DNA of 64,000 bases from Mycolicibacterium flavescens (GCA_900637135.1 LR134353.1:124001-188000), one strand, 5' to 3'. Shown: positions 1-10,418, counted from the stretch's first letter. Translations and numbers: made by a program. Notes: generated by a model from the sequence alone, not told the origin.

Positions 1-87
1 AGGGGCCGCTCGGGGGAGTCATTCCACTATCTGGTGGCGCACGCCCGTTACCAGGGCGACCCCGTCGGTTACCGCAGCGCCTGTGAC
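1..87. other. window edge, no assignable gene
   Basis: The first 87 bases precede the stop codon of the DUF3224 gene. One plus-strand frame stays open across this stretch, but it is antisense to that gene further on and matches nothing I recognise. It may be the tail of a gene lying outside the window. Confidence 0.3.
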
Positions 88-489
88 CTAGGTGACCGCG
101 ATGTCCAGACCGTCGACGTCGAGGGTCAGTGCTCCCGCAGGGTCGGCGCGGAACTTCCCGTTGCCGGCCGCCTCGGCCAGCCCGCCGGTGCCCGATGCGA
201 TCCGCACCTCTCCACTGGCCACGCCGTCCCGGTAGGCGCCGTCGTGCAGCAACACCAAGCCGCCGGTCGCGCCCGCGATGGTGCCGGTGACGTGCTCGAT
301 GCCGACGAACAGCGCGCTCTTGTCCGGTCCGTAGGCCAACAGCCACTTGGTCGTCGACGTGCCCTCGATGTCGCCCTCGTAGCGTTTCGTCACCAGGGCC
401 TCGGTGAGCTTGGTGGCTTCGTCGCCGTTCTCGAACGGCGTCTCATCCCAGCTGGCGATCTGGAAGGTCGCCTCGATGTGTCTGCTCAT
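88..489 (-). CDS. DUF3224 domain protein
   Basis: A 133-residue protein with ATG at 489 and TAG at 88-90. Seen: the N-terminal signature ATFQIASWDETPF and a glycine-rich, strand-rich body, matching the DUF3224 family, whose members are usually 120-135 residues, so the gene looks complete. Family knowledge: small cytosolic beta-barrel proteins without an established activity; a lipocalin-like ligand-binding role is often suggested. There is no signal peptide or membrane segment. It is transcribed away from the glycosyltransferase operon and ends close to the window edge, so its downstream partner cannot be judged. Confidence 0.8.
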   Translation of the reverse strand: MSRHIEATFQIASWDETPFENGDEATKLTEALVTKRYEGDIEGTSTTKWLLAYGPDKSALFVGIEHVTGTIAGATGGLVLLHDGAYRDGVASGEVRIASGTGGLAEAAGNGKFRADPAGALTLDVDGLDIAVT

Positions 490-604
490 GACCGGCGGAT
501 ACCCGGTCGCCGGACCGGGGAACCGAGAGGCCGACGGGCAGCACCCCCGGTCACTGTGATAGTCAAGGCATCACGGTCGCGTTGCGTCCGCTAGCACGTC
601 AAAC

Positions 605-626
605 TATAGTCTGGACACATGTCCAG
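605..626 (+). promoter_or_regulatory. promoter and TetR-type operator of the glycosyltransferase operon
   Basis: A -10-like TATAGT (605-610) is followed directly by a perfect 7-bp inverted repeat, CTGGACA (611-617), spacer CA, TGTCCAG (620-626). The palindrome would cover the transcription start. The same core, GGACA-NN-TGTCC, recurs at 4446-4457 over the start of the TetR gene at 4452. Inference: both are operators of that TetR protein. Confidence 0.65.
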
Positions 627-711
627 AAGGTTCGGAGTTGTTGCGTGACACGATTTGTCCAGCTCACCGGCCCTGGATTCAGCCGCTTCTGCGCATCGTC
701 TTGAGTTGAAC

Positions 712-1947
712 ATGCGCATCGCACTTCTGTCGTACCGGAGCAAGACCCACTGTGGTGGGCAGGGCGTCTACGTCCGCTACCTGTCGCGCGGCCTCGCGGA
801 CCTGGGCCACGAGGTCGAGGTGTTCTCGGGCCAGCCCTACCCGGAGGAACTCGATCCCCGCGTTCGGCTGACCGAGGTGCCCAGCCTGGACCTGTACCGG
901 GAACCCGATCCGTTCCGGATTCCGTGGCCCAACGAGATCAAGACGTCGATCGACCTGCTCGAGCTGCTGACCACGTGGACGGCGGGCTTCCCCGAACCGC
1001 GCACGTTCAGCCTGCGCGCCGCGCGGTTGCTGGCTGAACGTCGCCACGAGTTCGACGTCGTGCACGACAACCAGTGCCTGGGCACCGGGCTCCGCAAGAT
1101 CGCCGGCCTCGGCCTTCCGGTGGTCGCCACCGTGCATCACCCGATCACCCGCGACAAGGTGGTTGACGTCGCGGCGGCCAAGTGGTGGCGCAAACCGCTG
1201 GTGCGACGGTGGTACGGCTTCGCCGAGATGCAGAAGCAGGTGGCCTGCGAGATCCCCGAACTGCTGACCGTGTCGTCGACGTCGGCGGCTGACATCGCCG
1301 AGGACTTCGGCGTCGCGCCCAGCCAGCTGCACGTTGTGCCGCTGGGCGTGGACACCGCGATGTTCAAGCCCGCCGAGCGACGGGTGCGCAACCGCATCAT
1401 CGCGATCGCCAGCGCCGATGTTCCCCTCAAAGGCGTCAGGCACCTGCTGCACGCGGTGGCCCGGCTGCGCGTCGAACGCGATCTCGAACTGCAGCTGGTC
1501 GCCAAGCTCGAACCGAACGGTCCCACCGAGAAGCTGATCGCCGAGCTCGGCATTTCCGACATCGTGCACAGCTCCAGCGGGTTGTCCGACAGCGAGCTGG
1601 CCGACCTGCTGGCCTCGGCCGAAGTCGCTTGCATCCCATCGCTTTACGAGGGGTTCTCGTTGCCGGCGGTGGAGGCGATGGCCAGCGGCACGCCCATCGT
1701 GGCCAGCCGCGCCGGTGCGCTGCCCGAGGTGGTGGGTGCCGACGGCGATTGCGCCCGGCTGGTGAAGCCCGCCGACGTCGACGAATTGACCGCGGTGCTC
1801 GGCGAACTACTCGACTCACCGCGTGAGCTGGCCCGCCTCGGTGCGAACGGACGCAAACGCGCGGTGGAGGTGTTCAGCTGGCAATCGGTTGCCGCGCAGA
1901 CGGTTGCGGTCTACGAGATGGCACGCGAACGGGTCGGCGCATGCTGA
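712..1947 (+). CDS. family GT4 glycosyltransferase
   Basis: A 411-residue GT-B fold glycosyltransferase. Seen: the N-terminal glycine loop GGQGVYVRYLSRGL (about residues 15-28) and the C-terminal nucleotide-sugar motif EGFSLPAVE (about 313-321), the E-x7-E signature of retaining GT4 enzymes. It should transfer a sugar from a nucleotide donor to an unknown acceptor. I prefer ATG 712 because the protein then begins MRIALLSYRSK like its relatives; the frame is open back to a TTG at 655. It overlaps the following methyltransferase by 7 nt, so the two are translationally coupled. It is the first gene of a three-gene operon behind the palindrome at 611-626. Confidence 0.85.
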   Translation: MRIALLSYRSKTHCGGQGVYVRYLSRGLADLGHEVEVFSGQPYPEELDPRVRLTEVPSLDLYREPDPFRIPWPNEIKTSIDLLELLTTWTAGFPEPRTFSLRAARLLAERRHEFDVVHDNQCLGTGLRKIAGLGLPVVATVHHPITRDKVVDVAAAKWWRKPLVRRWYGFAEMQKQVACEIPELLTVSSTSAADIAEDFGVAPSQLHVVPLGVDTAMFKPAERRVRNRIIAIASADVPLKGVRHLLHAVARLRVERDLELQLVAKLEPNGPTEKLIAELGISDIVHSSSGLSDSELADLLASAEVACIPSLYEGFSLPAVEAMASGTPIVASRAGALPEVVGADGDCARLVKPADVDELTAVLGELLDSPRELARLGANGRKRAVEVFSWQSVAAQTVAVYEMARERVGAC

Positions 1948-2652
1948 CGGTCGACTTCGACCGGCTCGGCGTCGGCGAGGGCACGAAGGTGATCGACGTG
2001 GGTTGCGGCGCGGGCCGGCACAGCTTCGAGGCCTTCCGGCGCGGGGCGGACGTCGTCGCGTTCGACCAGAGCGCCGCCGATCTCAACGACGTCGACGAGA
2101 TCCTGACAGCCATGCGCGAGCAGGGTGAGGCGCCGCCGACGGCCAAGGCCGAGGCGGTCAAGGGTGACGCGCTCGATCTGCCTTATGCCGACGGCACTTT
2201 CGATTGTGTGATCGCCTCGGAGATCCTCGAACACGTGCCCCAGGACGAGAAGGCGATCGCCGAGCTGGTCCGGGTGCTCAAGCCCGGCGGAACGCTTGCC
2301 GTCACCGTGCCGCGTTGGCTCCCCGAGAAGCTCTGCTGGGTGCTGTCCGATGAGTACCACGCCAACGAGGGCGGGCACGTGCGGATCTATCACGCCGACC
2401 GGCTGCGCGACAAAGTGCTCGCCCACGGCCTCCGGCTCGAGCACACCCATCATGCGCATGCCTTGCACTCCCCGTACTGGTGGCTCAAATGCGCGGTGGG
2501 AACCGAGAATTCGGATCACGTCGCGGTGAAGGCATACCACCGGATGTTGGTGTGGGACATGATGAGCCGCCCTTGGCTGACCAAGACGGCCGAGTCGCTG
2601 CTCAACCCGCTGATCGGCAAGAGCGTCGCGTTGTACTTCACGAAACCGGTGG

Positions 2653-2672
<20 letters not shown>
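1941..2672 (+). CDS. class I SAM-dependent methyltransferase
   Basis: A 243-residue Rossmann-type methyltransferase (Methyltransf_11-like). Seen: SAM motif I VIDVGCGAGRH (about residues 17-27), acidic strand-2 end VVAFDQS, motif IV-like FDCVIASEILEHVP, and VLKPGGTLAVTVP. No membrane segments. The acceptor cannot be read from the sequence; its place between a glycosyltransferase and a toroid protein suggests O-methylation of a glycolipid, saccharide or isoprenoid-like product. ATG 1941 lies inside the last codons of the glycosyltransferase, and its stop overlaps the next gene by 20 nt, so the three genes form one tight operon. Confidence 0.8.
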
Positions 2673-4397
<1,725 letters not shown>

Positions 4398-4437
4398 CTA
4401 GTCGCAGCGGATCATTGCTGGTGCAGGGGTGTTGTAG

Positions 4438-4458
4438 TAGCGTCCGGACATGTGTCCG
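4438..4458 (+). promoter_or_regulatory. TetR-type operator over the TetR start codon
   Basis: Inverted repeat CGGACA (4445-4450), spacer TG, TGTCCG (4453-4458). The GTG start of the TetR gene (4452-4454) lies inside it, and a TANNNT -10-like element, TAGCGT, sits at 4438-4443, which would give a leaderless or nearly leaderless mRNA. The core GGACA-NN-TGTCC is shared with the site at 611-626. Inference: autoregulatory operator, also controlling the divergent methyltransferase. Confidence 0.65.
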
Positions 4459-5021
4459 ACACGGCCTTGGAGTCGACTCGGCGCCGTCTGACCGCCAAAC
4501 AAGCCGACACTGTCGACCGCCTCGGCCGCGCCGCGGTGGAACTCCTTAACCGCGAGGGGTTCGCCGGTCTCACCGTGCGCCGCGTGGCCGCCGATGCCGG
4601 CGTCGGGGCGGCCACCGCCTATACCTACTTCTCCTCCAAGGAACACCTTGTCGCCGAGGTGTTCTGGCGCAGGCTCGCGGCATCTCCACCGGCGGCACAC
4701 GAGTCCGAGGACCCCGCCGCACGGGTCATCGAGGTGCTGCGCCACATCGCCTTGCTGGTCGCCGACGAGCCCACGTTCGCCGGTGCGGTGACGACGGCGC
4801 TGCTGGGTCGCGACCCCGACGTCGAGGTGCTGCGGCTGCGCATCGGCCGCGAGATCCGAGACCGGCTGGCCGCGGCCTTGGGCGCCGACACGGATCCCGA
4901 CGTCATCGACACGCTGGAGATGCTGTACTCCGGTGCGCTGGTGCGCGCGGGCATGGGATATGCGTCGTACACCGAAATCGCGGAGCGACTGGAGAAATCG
5001 GCGCGGCTGATCCTGAACTGA
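4452..5021 (+). CDS. TetR family transcriptional regulator
   Basis: A 189-residue TetR repressor. Seen: an N-terminal helix-turn-helix domain (about residues 18-65) with the recognition region VRRVAADAGVGAATAYTYFSS, the usual TetR signature, followed by a variable ligand-binding domain. The GTG at 4452 starts the protein MSDTALEST and lies within a palindrome that is repeated in front of the glycosyltransferase operon. Inference: it represses itself, the divergent methyltransferase and the operon at 712-3738; the ligand is unknown. Its stop lies 3 nt from the end of the convergent TetR gene at 5025. Confidence 0.85.
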   Translation: MSDTALESTRRRLTAKQADTVDRLGRAAVELLNREGFAGLTVRRVAADAGVGAATAYTYFSSKEHLVAEVFWRRLAASPPAAHESEDPAARVIEVLRHIALLVADEPTFAGAVTTALLGRDPDVEVLRLRIGREIRDRLAAALGADTDPDVIDTLEMLYSGALVRAGMGYASYTEIAERLEKSARLILN

Positions 5022-5024
5022 CCG

Positions 5025-5630
5025 TCAGCGCGAGCCGAGGATCGCCACCGACGCGGTGATCGCCGGCTCGATGATGCCGCCCAGGTCGTGGCCATCCTCG
5101 ACGAAGAGGGCGGTCAGCTCGCGCAGGCCGCCAAGGATGATGAGCGCCAACGGACGCGATATCGGAGTCAGCGAAGCGCGTTCGAAGCCCGGCGTGCTGC
5201 TGATGTCGACCAGCATGTCGGTGAAATTCTCCATGGCCTCGCGATGCAGCGGATGTGCGACAGCGCCTAGTGCCGGCGCCTCGCGAATCCACGCCAGCGT
5301 GATGGCCGGTCGCGCCGCGATGTGGTCGACGTAGGCGGTCACCGCCGAGCGGATCTGGGCGCGCCAGTCGGCATCGGGGTCCGCCGCTGCGCGCACCCCG
5401 GCGATCATCGTCTCGTTGTTGCGCCGCAGCAGCTCGATCAAACATTCCTCTTTGCTCGCGAACTGTTCGTAGAACGTGCGCTTGGAGGTTCTCGCCTGCC
5501 GCACGATGTCGGCGACGGTGGTGTCGCGATAGCCGCGTTCGGTGATCGAGGCGGCCATACCGTCGAGCAGGCGGTCACGGAACGCGCCGTCGGCCGCGGT
5601 ATGCGCGCCGTTGTCCAGCGCAGTGGTCAT
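5025..5630 (-). CDS. TetR family regulator next to cyp138 (Rv0135c-like)
   Basis: A 201-residue TetR protein of the same length as M. tuberculosis Rv0135c, which also lies divergent to cyp138. Seen: helix-turn-helix region TVADIVRQARTSKRTFYEQF (about residues 38-57) and a C-terminal ligand domain. The ATG at 5630 faces the P450 gene pair, and the roughly 100-nt divergent region carries several GGTACC/GTACTAC repeats that are candidate operators. Inference: local repressor of the tandem P450 operon. The inducer is unknown. Confidence 0.85.
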   Translation of the reverse strand: MTTALDNGAHTAADGAFRDRLLDGMAASITERGYRDTTVADIVRQARTSKRTFYEQFASKEECLIELLRRNNETMIAGVRAAADPDADWRAQIRSAVTAYVDHIAARPAITLAWIREAPALGAVAHPLHREAMENFTDMLVDISSTPGFERASLTPISRPLALIILGGLRELTALFVEDGHDLGGIIEPAITASVAILGSR

Positions 5631-5659
5631 ACCGCCTCCTCGACAGCCTTGCGCCTGCT

Positions 5660-5710
5660 GGTACCAAGCGGTACCGTACTACACGAACCTACGGTACATC
5701 GTAGTACCGG
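5660..5710. promoter_or_regulatory. repeat-rich divergent promoter between TetR and P450 genes
   Basis: The region holds GGTACC at 5660-5665 and 5670-5675, and an inverted repeat GTACTAC (5676-5682) / GTAGTAC (5701-5707) with an 18-nt spacer. It is the only intergenic DNA between the divergent TetR and P450 genes. Inference: TetR operator(s); the exact binding unit cannot be fixed by eye. Confidence 0.5.
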
Positions 5711-5729
5711 GGAACAGGCTGGGAGCGTC

Positions 5730-7097
5730 ATGAGCGAAGCTTTGGTCGTCGATAAGCCCACACCCGCAGCGGCGTCGCCTGCCGCGGTCAAGCTGCCGCC
5801 GAAGGCGCGGATTCCCAAGCCGCTGCTGGGTCTCGCATTCGCGGTTTCCCGGCGCTGGACCGTCGCCCAGTTCGCCCGCCTCCACGGCCCGGTCTTCACG
5901 ATGAACGTCCCGGTCTTCGGCCGCACGGTCGTCATCGGCGACCCGCAACTTGCCAAACAGATGTTCATGGCCAACACCGACGACGTCGGCAACATCCAAC
6001 CCAATCTCTCGCGGGTGCTGGGCCCCGGTTCGGTGTTCGCGCTCGACGGGTCTGAACACCGGCGCCGGCGGCGCCTGCTGACACCGCCGTTCCACGGCAA
6101 GAGCGTCAAGAACTACGAGGCGATCTTCGAAGAGGAGACCCTGCGCGAATCGGCGAACTGGCCCGAGGGTCAAGCGTTTCCGACACTGGAGCCGATGATG
6201 CGCATCACGCTCAACGCGATCCTGCGTGCGGTGTTCGGCGCCGACGGTGAACAGCTGGACGACCTGCGGCGCATCATCCCGCCGTGGGTGACGCTCGGTT
6301 CGCGCCTGGCGTCGCTGCCCGCTCCGTCCCGCACGTACGGCCGGTTCAGTCCGTGGGGGCGGCTGGCCGAGTACCGCAGGCAGTACGACGAGGCCATCGA
6401 CAAGCTGATCGACCGGGTCGCGGCCGATCCCGGGTTCGACGAGCGGACCGACGTTCTTGCGCTGTTGCTCGGCAGCACCTACGAGGACGGTAGCGCCATG
6501 TCCCGCAAGGACATCGGCGACGAACTGCTGACCCTCCTTGCGGCCGGACACGAGACCACGGCCTCGACCCTGGCCTGGGCGTTCGAGCGGATCACCCGCC
6601 ACCCCGACGTCCTTGCCAAGCTGGTAATCGAGGCGGAGACCGACGGCAACGATTACCGGCAGGCCGTGCTCGCGGAGGTGCAGCGGTCGCGCACGGTGAT
6701 CGACTTCGCGGGCAGACACGTCTACTCGCCCACCTTCGAGCTGGGTGAATGGGTTGTCCCACAGGGCTATACGATGCTGGCGAGCATCTCGCTGATGCAC
6801 GACAGGGCCGCTGAGTTTCCCGACCCCGCGCGCTTCGACCCCCAGCGCTTCCTCGACGAGCGACCGCCGACCTTCGCCTTCATCCCGTTCGGCGGAGGCA
6901 CCCGCCGCTGCGTCGGCGCCGTGTTCGCCAACGTCGAGATGGACGTGGTGCTGCGGACTGTATTGCGCCACTTCGTGATCGACACCACGGCGGCGCCTGC
7001 GGAGAAGACGCACTCGCGCGGCGTGGCTTACACCCCGAAGGACGGCGGCCGCATCGTGGTGCACCGCCGCAAGACACCGCTCGCGCAGGAGGAGTGA
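5730..7097 (+). CDS. cyp138: cytochrome P450, CYP138-like (copy 1)
   Basis: A 455-residue soluble P450 resembling M. tuberculosis Cyp138 (Rv0136). Seen: I-helix oxygen-activation motif AGHETT (about residue 272), K-helix ExxR as EVQR, and heme loop FGGGTRRCVG with the axial cysteine at about residue 394. There is no N-terminal anchor; it is a class I bacterial P450 that needs separate ferredoxin and reductase partners, neither of which is encoded here. ATG 5730 follows GGGAG with good spacing; the frame is open further upstream but that part is antisense to the TetR gene. The substrate is unknown. It is directly followed by a paralogue. Confidence 0.9.
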   Translation: MSEALVVDKPTPAAASPAAVKLPPKARIPKPLLGLAFAVSRRWTVAQFARLHGPVFTMNVPVFGRTVVIGDPQLAKQMFMANTDDVGNIQPNLSRVLGPGSVFALDGSEHRRRRRLLTPPFHGKSVKNYEAIFEEETLRESANWPEGQAFPTLEPMMRITLNAILRAVFGADGEQLDDLRRIIPPWVTLGSRLASLPAPSRTYGRFSPWGRLAEYRRQYDEAIDKLIDRVAADPGFDERTDVLALLLGSTYEDGSAMSRKDIGDELLTLLAAGHETTASTLAWAFERITRHPDVLAKLVIEAETDGNDYRQAVLAEVQRSRTVIDFAGRHVYSPTFELGEWVVPQGYTMLASISLMHDRAAEFPDPARFDPQRFLDERPPTFAFIPFGGGTRRCVGAVFANVEMDVVLRTVLRHFVIDTTAAPAEKTHSRGVAYTPKDGGRIVVHRRKTPLAQEE

Positions 7098-7105
7098 AGG
7101 AACCG

Positions 7106-8437
7106 ATGACGAACGCCACCGCCGCCGACCAGCAAGCACCGGTCACGCCCGGCAAGTTGCCGCCGGCGGTACCGCTGCCCAAACCCGTTCAGATGGTGCT
7201 GATGGCGGGATTCCGCCGCTGGTTTCTGGGCAAAGCGCTTCAGCGATACGGTCCGGTGTTCGCGATCAACGTGCCGTTCTTCGGTCGCAGCGTGGTGATC
7301 GCCGATCCGGCGCTGATCCGCACCGTGTATCTGGCGAGCACCGACGACCTGATCAACGTGCAGCCGAACCTCAGCCGGATCTTCGGCCCCGGTTCGGTTT
7401 TCGCGCTTGACGGCGTCGAGCACCGCAAGCGCCGCAAGCTGCTCGCACCGCCGTTTCACGGCCAGAGCATCAAGAACTACGAGAAGATCATCGAGGAGGA
7501 GACGCTCCGCGAGACCGCGACCTGGCCAGAGGGCGTCGAGTTCGCGACGCTCGAACCGATGAACCGGATCACGCTGAATGTCATTCTGCGCACCGTGTTC
7601 GGGGCCGATGGGGCCGAACTGGACTATCTGCGCGAGATCATCCCGCCGTGGGCCAAGCTCGGTTCGCGCATGGCGACGTTGCCCGAGCCGCCGTTCAAGA
7701 CCGGTCCCTACAGCCCGTGGGGCCGACTGGAGACGTTCCGGCGCAACTTCGATCGGACCGTGTTCGCGTTGATCGACAAAGCCGAGGCCGACCCCGCCCG
7801 CGAGGAGCGCACCGACATCCTGGCGCTGCTACTGGGCAGCACCTACGAGGACGGCACCCCGATGTCGCACCAGGACATCTCCGACGAGCTGCTCACCCTC
7901 CTGGGTGCCGGCCACGAAACGACCGCGTCGACGCTGGGTTGGGCATTCGAACGGTTGCGCCGCCATCCCGCGGTGCTGGCCAAACTGGTCGAGGAGAACG
8001 ACGCCGGCGGCAACGAGTACCGCCAGGCCTTCATCAACGAGCTGCAGCGCAACCGGACCGTCATCGACTTCTCCGGACGCCATGTGCTCGCACCGCATTT
8101 CGACGCCGGCGAGTGGCGGATCCCCCACGGCTACACCGTGATGGTCGCGCTGGCGAACATGCACGCCAACCCAGACGTGTTCCCCGACCCCGAACGCTTC
8201 GATCCCGACCGGTTCCTGGGTAAGCGTCCGCCGACGGCGTGGGTGCCGTTCGGCGGCGGGACGCGCCGGTGCATCGGTGCCGCGTTCGCCAACGTCGAGA
8301 TGGACGTCGTCCTGCGAACGATCTTGCGCCACTTCGTGATCGAGACCGATGACGCACCCGACGAGAAGGTGCACTTCCGCGGGATCGCGTTCACCCCGAA
8401 GGACGGCGGCCGCGTCGTGGTGCGCCACCGCAGCTAG
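7106..8437 (+). CDS. cytochrome P450, CYP138-like (copy 2)
   Basis: A 443-residue paralogue of the preceding P450. Seen: GAGHETTAS in the I helix, ExxR as ELQR, heme loop FGGGTRRCIG, and the shared N-terminal block NVQPNLSRIFGPGSVFALDG (one substitution from the copy 1 version at its first residues). ATG 7106 has AAGGA upstream; a GTG at 7094 that overlaps the previous stop is possible, but a ribosome site would then be only 1 nt away. Inference: tandem gene duplication followed by divergence, with both copies made from one operon under the TetR at 5025. M. tuberculosis has one gene at the equivalent place. Confidence 0.88.
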   Translation: MTNATAADQQAPVTPGKLPPAVPLPKPVQMVLMAGFRRWFLGKALQRYGPVFAINVPFFGRSVVIADPALIRTVYLASTDDLINVQPNLSRIFGPGSVFALDGVEHRKRRKLLAPPFHGQSIKNYEKIIEEETLRETATWPEGVEFATLEPMNRITLNVILRTVFGADGAELDYLREIIPPWAKLGSRMATLPEPPFKTGPYSPWGRLETFRRNFDRTVFALIDKAEADPAREERTDILALLLGSTYEDGTPMSHQDISDELLTLLGAGHETTASTLGWAFERLRRHPAVLAKLVEENDAGGNEYRQAFINELQRNRTVIDFSGRHVLAPHFDAGEWRIPHGYTVMVALANMHANPDVFPDPERFDPDRFLGKRPPTAWVPFGGGTRRCIGAAFANVEMDVVLRTILRHFVIETDDAPDEKVHFRGIAFTPKDGGRVVVRHRS

Positions 8438-8441
8438 CGCG

Positions 8442-8957
8442 CTACTGGTTGGCCGTTTCGCGCTTGGGCAGTTTCCAGCCCGGGCGCGGGAAGTGGCAGG
8501 TGTAGCCGCTCGGGTACCGCTCCAGGTAATCCTGGTGCTCGGGCTCGGCCTCCCAGAAGTCGGCGGCCGGGGTCACCTCGGTGACGACCTTGCCGGGCCA
8601 CAGTCCTGACGCGTCGACATCGGCGATGGTGTCCAGCGCGACGCGCTTCTGCTCGTCGTCGAGGTAGAAGATCGCCGACCGGTAGCTGGTGCCGACGTCG
8701 TTGCCCTGACGGTTCTTCGTGGTCGGATCGTGGATCTGGAAGAAGAACTCCAGCAGCGCGCGGTAGTCGGTCCGCGCCGGGTCGTAGACGATCTCGATCG
8801 CCTCGGCGTGGCCGGGGTGGTTGCGGTATGTGGGGTTGGCGTTCTCGCCGCCGGTGTAGCCGACGCGCGTCGACACCACGCCCGGTTGCCTACGGATCAG
8901 ATCCTGCATGCCCCAGAAGCAACCGCCCGCCAGGATGGCCGTCTTGTGGTCGCTCAT
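8442..8957 (-). CDS. msrA: peptide methionine-(S)-S-oxide reductase MsrA
   Basis: A 171-residue MsrA. Seen: catalytic motif [10 protein letters not shown] near residue 12, with the nucleophilic cysteine, and the family sequences [22 protein letters not shown] and [16 protein letters not shown] (shown here as separate blocks). It repairs S-epimers of oxidised methionine with thioredoxin. Its ATG overlaps the msrB stop by 4 nt, so both repair enzymes are made from one message with msrB first. M. tuberculosis has msrA (Rv0137c) beside cyp138 in the same orientation. Confidence 0.95.
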   Translation of the reverse strand: MSDHKTAILAGGCFWGMQDLIRRQPGVVSTRVGYTGGENANPTYRNHPGHAEAIEIVYDPARTDYRALLEFFFQIHDPTTKNRQGNDVGTSYRSAIFYLDDEQKRVALDTIADVDASGLWPGKVVTEVTPAADFWEAEPEHQDYLERYPSGYTCHFPRPGWKLPKRETANQ

Positions 8958-9415
8958 GCTTGCGCCTCCTCATTTACGAACAGCTTCTTGTACTCGCCAT
9001 ACCCCTCGGCCTCGAGGTCGTCGAGGTGGATGAACCTCAGCGAAGCCGAGTTGATGCAGTAGCGCAACCCACCCTCTGCGCGGGGGCCGTCGGTGAAGAC
9101 GTGACCGAGGTGGCTGTCGCCGTGCGCCGAGCGCACCTCGGTGCGGACCATCAGGTGCGAGAAGTCGCGCTTCTCGACGACGTTGGTCGCTTCGATCGGA
9201 CGCGTGAAGCTGGGCCACCCGGTCCCGCTGTCGAACTTGTCGACCGAGGCGAACAACGGCTCGCCGGAGACCACGTCGACGTAGATGCCCGGCTCGTGGT
9301 TGTCCCAGTACTCGCCGGTGAAGGGCCGCTCGGTGCCGTTTTTCTGTGTGACCTGGTACTGCTCCGGCGACAACGCGTTCACCGCGGCCGGATTCTTGTT
9401 GTATTGCTTTGCCAT
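8954..9415 (-). CDS. msrB: peptide methionine-(R)-S-oxide reductase MsrB
   Basis: A 153-residue MsrB. Seen: [11 protein letters not shown], the substrate region [13 protein letters not shown] and catalytic-cysteine block [13 protein letters not shown] near residue 125. The CxxC zinc pairs of the zinc-containing subclass are not visible. It reduces R-epimers of methionine sulfoxide, complementing MsrA. I chose ATG 9415 (MAKQYNKNP); the frame continues upstream into non-homologous sequence. In M. tuberculosis msrB is elsewhere (Rv2674), so this msrB-msrA operon is a local difference. Confidence 0.93.
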   Translation of the reverse strand: MAKQYNKNPAAVNALSPEQYQVTQKNGTERPFTGEYWDNHEPGIYVDVVSGEPLFASVDKFDSGTGWPSFTRPIEATNVVEKRDFSHLMVRTEVRSAHGDSHLGHVFTDGPRAEGGLRYCINSASLRFIHLDDLEAEGYGEYKKLFVNEEAQA

Positions 9416-9474
9416 AGTGCCTGTATAACCACCGAACCGACCGCCATGTTCCAGCCGGCGATTACGGTTGTGTG

Positions 9475-9873
9475 ATGCGCTTGTTCCTCGCTGTGATCGC
9501 CGCTGCGTTGGCCCTGTGGGCGGCCCCGGCGGCATCGGCGGAGACGGCGGTGCTGCCCGAACGGCCTGGCTATCCGGGCCTGCTGTTCATCGACAATCCC
9601 GCGATCGTCGACCCGCACCCGATGCGCGCCGAGTCATACAACCGTGTCGCGGGCGACCGCGCCATCGGGGTGCATTTCACCACCGGCACACCGCAGTGTT
9701 ACGGCGTGCACGCGACCGTGCAGGAGACACCCGAAACCGTCACCGTCGAACTCGTCGGCGGCGCGCTTCCCGAAGCCGCGGGCCGGCCCTGCATCATGAT
9801 CGCGGTGTCGGGGATCCTCGACGTCCCGCTGCAGAATCCGCTGGGCAGCCGCCAGGTGCTGACCGCGTTCTGA
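9475..9873 (+). CDS. small secreted protein
   Basis: A 132-residue protein with a clear Sec signal peptide: [22 protein letters not shown], likely cleaved after ASA at about residue 22. The mature part of about 110 residues has two cysteines (in PQCYGVH and RPCIMIA) that could form a disulfide. I do not recognise a functional domain; such short secreted proteins are common in mycobacteria. GTG 9472 directly before the ATG is an alternative start. It ends 16 nt before a KstR-type palindrome that belongs to the next gene, so it is probably separately transcribed. Confidence 0.75.
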   Translation: MRLFLAVIAAALALWAAPAASAETAVLPERPGYPGLLFIDNPAIVDPHPMRAESYNRVAGDRAIGVHFTTGTPQCYGVHATVQETPETVTVELVGGALPEAAGRPCIMIAVSGILDVPLQNPLGSRQVLTAF

Positions 9874-9889
9874 CCCTCGACAAGCTCGG

Positions 9890-9903
9890 TAGAACGTGTT
9901 CTA
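9890..9903. promoter_or_regulatory. KstR-type operator
   Basis: Perfect palindrome TAGAAC-GT-GTTCTA. It matches the published mycobacterial KstR consensus TnnAACnnGTTnnA at every fixed position and lies 8 nt before the GTG of the SnoaL-like gene. Inference: cholesterol-responsive repression of the two-gene operon at 9912-11419. Confidence 0.65.
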
Positions 9904-9911
9904 GTTCTGGT

Positions 9912-10418
9912 GTGACGGGCAGCACCTTCAGCCGCGACGAATTGGCCGCGGCATTCGAACAGTTCGAGGCGACGGTCGACCGCGCCGCACAGACCCGCGA
10001 CTGGGATCCCTGGGTCGACCAGTACACCGACGACGTCATCTACGTCGAGCACGCGGCGGGCACCATGCGCGGCCGCGAACAGGTGCGCCCCTGGATCTGG
10101 AAGACGATGGAGTCGTTTCCCGGTAGCTACATGACGTCGTTCCCGTCGCGGTGGACCGTGATCGACGCGCCGACCGGCCGCATCATCTGCGAGCTGGACA
10201 ACCCGATGCGCGACCCCGGCGACGGCACCGTCATCAGCGCCACCAACATCTCGATCGTCACCTACGCCGGCGACGGACTGTGGCGACGGCAAGAGGACAT
10301 CTACAACCCGTTGCGGTTCGTCAAGGCGACGGTCAAATGGTGCCGTAAGGCCGCCGAACTCGGCACCTTGCCGCCTGAGGCCGAGGAGTGGATGAAGCAG
10401 TACGGAGGAGGCAAGTGA
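9912..10418 (+). CDS. SnoaL-like/NTF2-fold protein (Rv0138-like)
   Basis: A 168-residue single-domain protein. Seen: the DWDPWVDQYTDDVIYVEHAAGTMRG region is typical of SnoaL/NTF2-like folds, where an early acidic residue and a His line the pocket. Members are isomerases, dehydratases or lyases of polyketides and steroids (limonene-epoxide hydrolase and ketosteroid isomerase relatives), so a lipid or steroid substrate is plausible but unproven. GTG 9912 starts just behind the KstR-type palindrome. Its stop overlaps the GTG of the reductase gene. The size and neighbour match M. tuberculosis Rv0138-Rv0139. Confidence 0.75.
   Translation: MTGSTFSRDELAAAFEQFEATVDRAAQTRDWDPWVDQYTDDVIYVEHAAGTMRGREQVRPWIWKTMESFPGSYMTSFPSRWTVIDAPTGRIICELDNPMRDPGDGTVISATNISIVTYAGDGLWRRQEDIYNPLRFVKATVKWCRKAAELGTLPPEAEEWMKQYGGGK

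Noticed and set aside
34..594. 186-codon plus-strand frame over the DUF3224 gene
   Set aside because: It is antisense to a well-supported domain protein and has low-complexity, arginine-rich content typical of GC-rich shadow frames.
5679..7139. 486-codon minus-strand frame opposite P450 copy 1
   Set aside because: It mirrors the P450, which has all its motifs; the antisense translation has no domain.
9951..9980. TTCGAACAGTTCGAGG as an SOS box
   Set aside because: The CGAAC and GTTCG halves are separated by one base rather than four, and it lies inside the SnoaL-like coding region.
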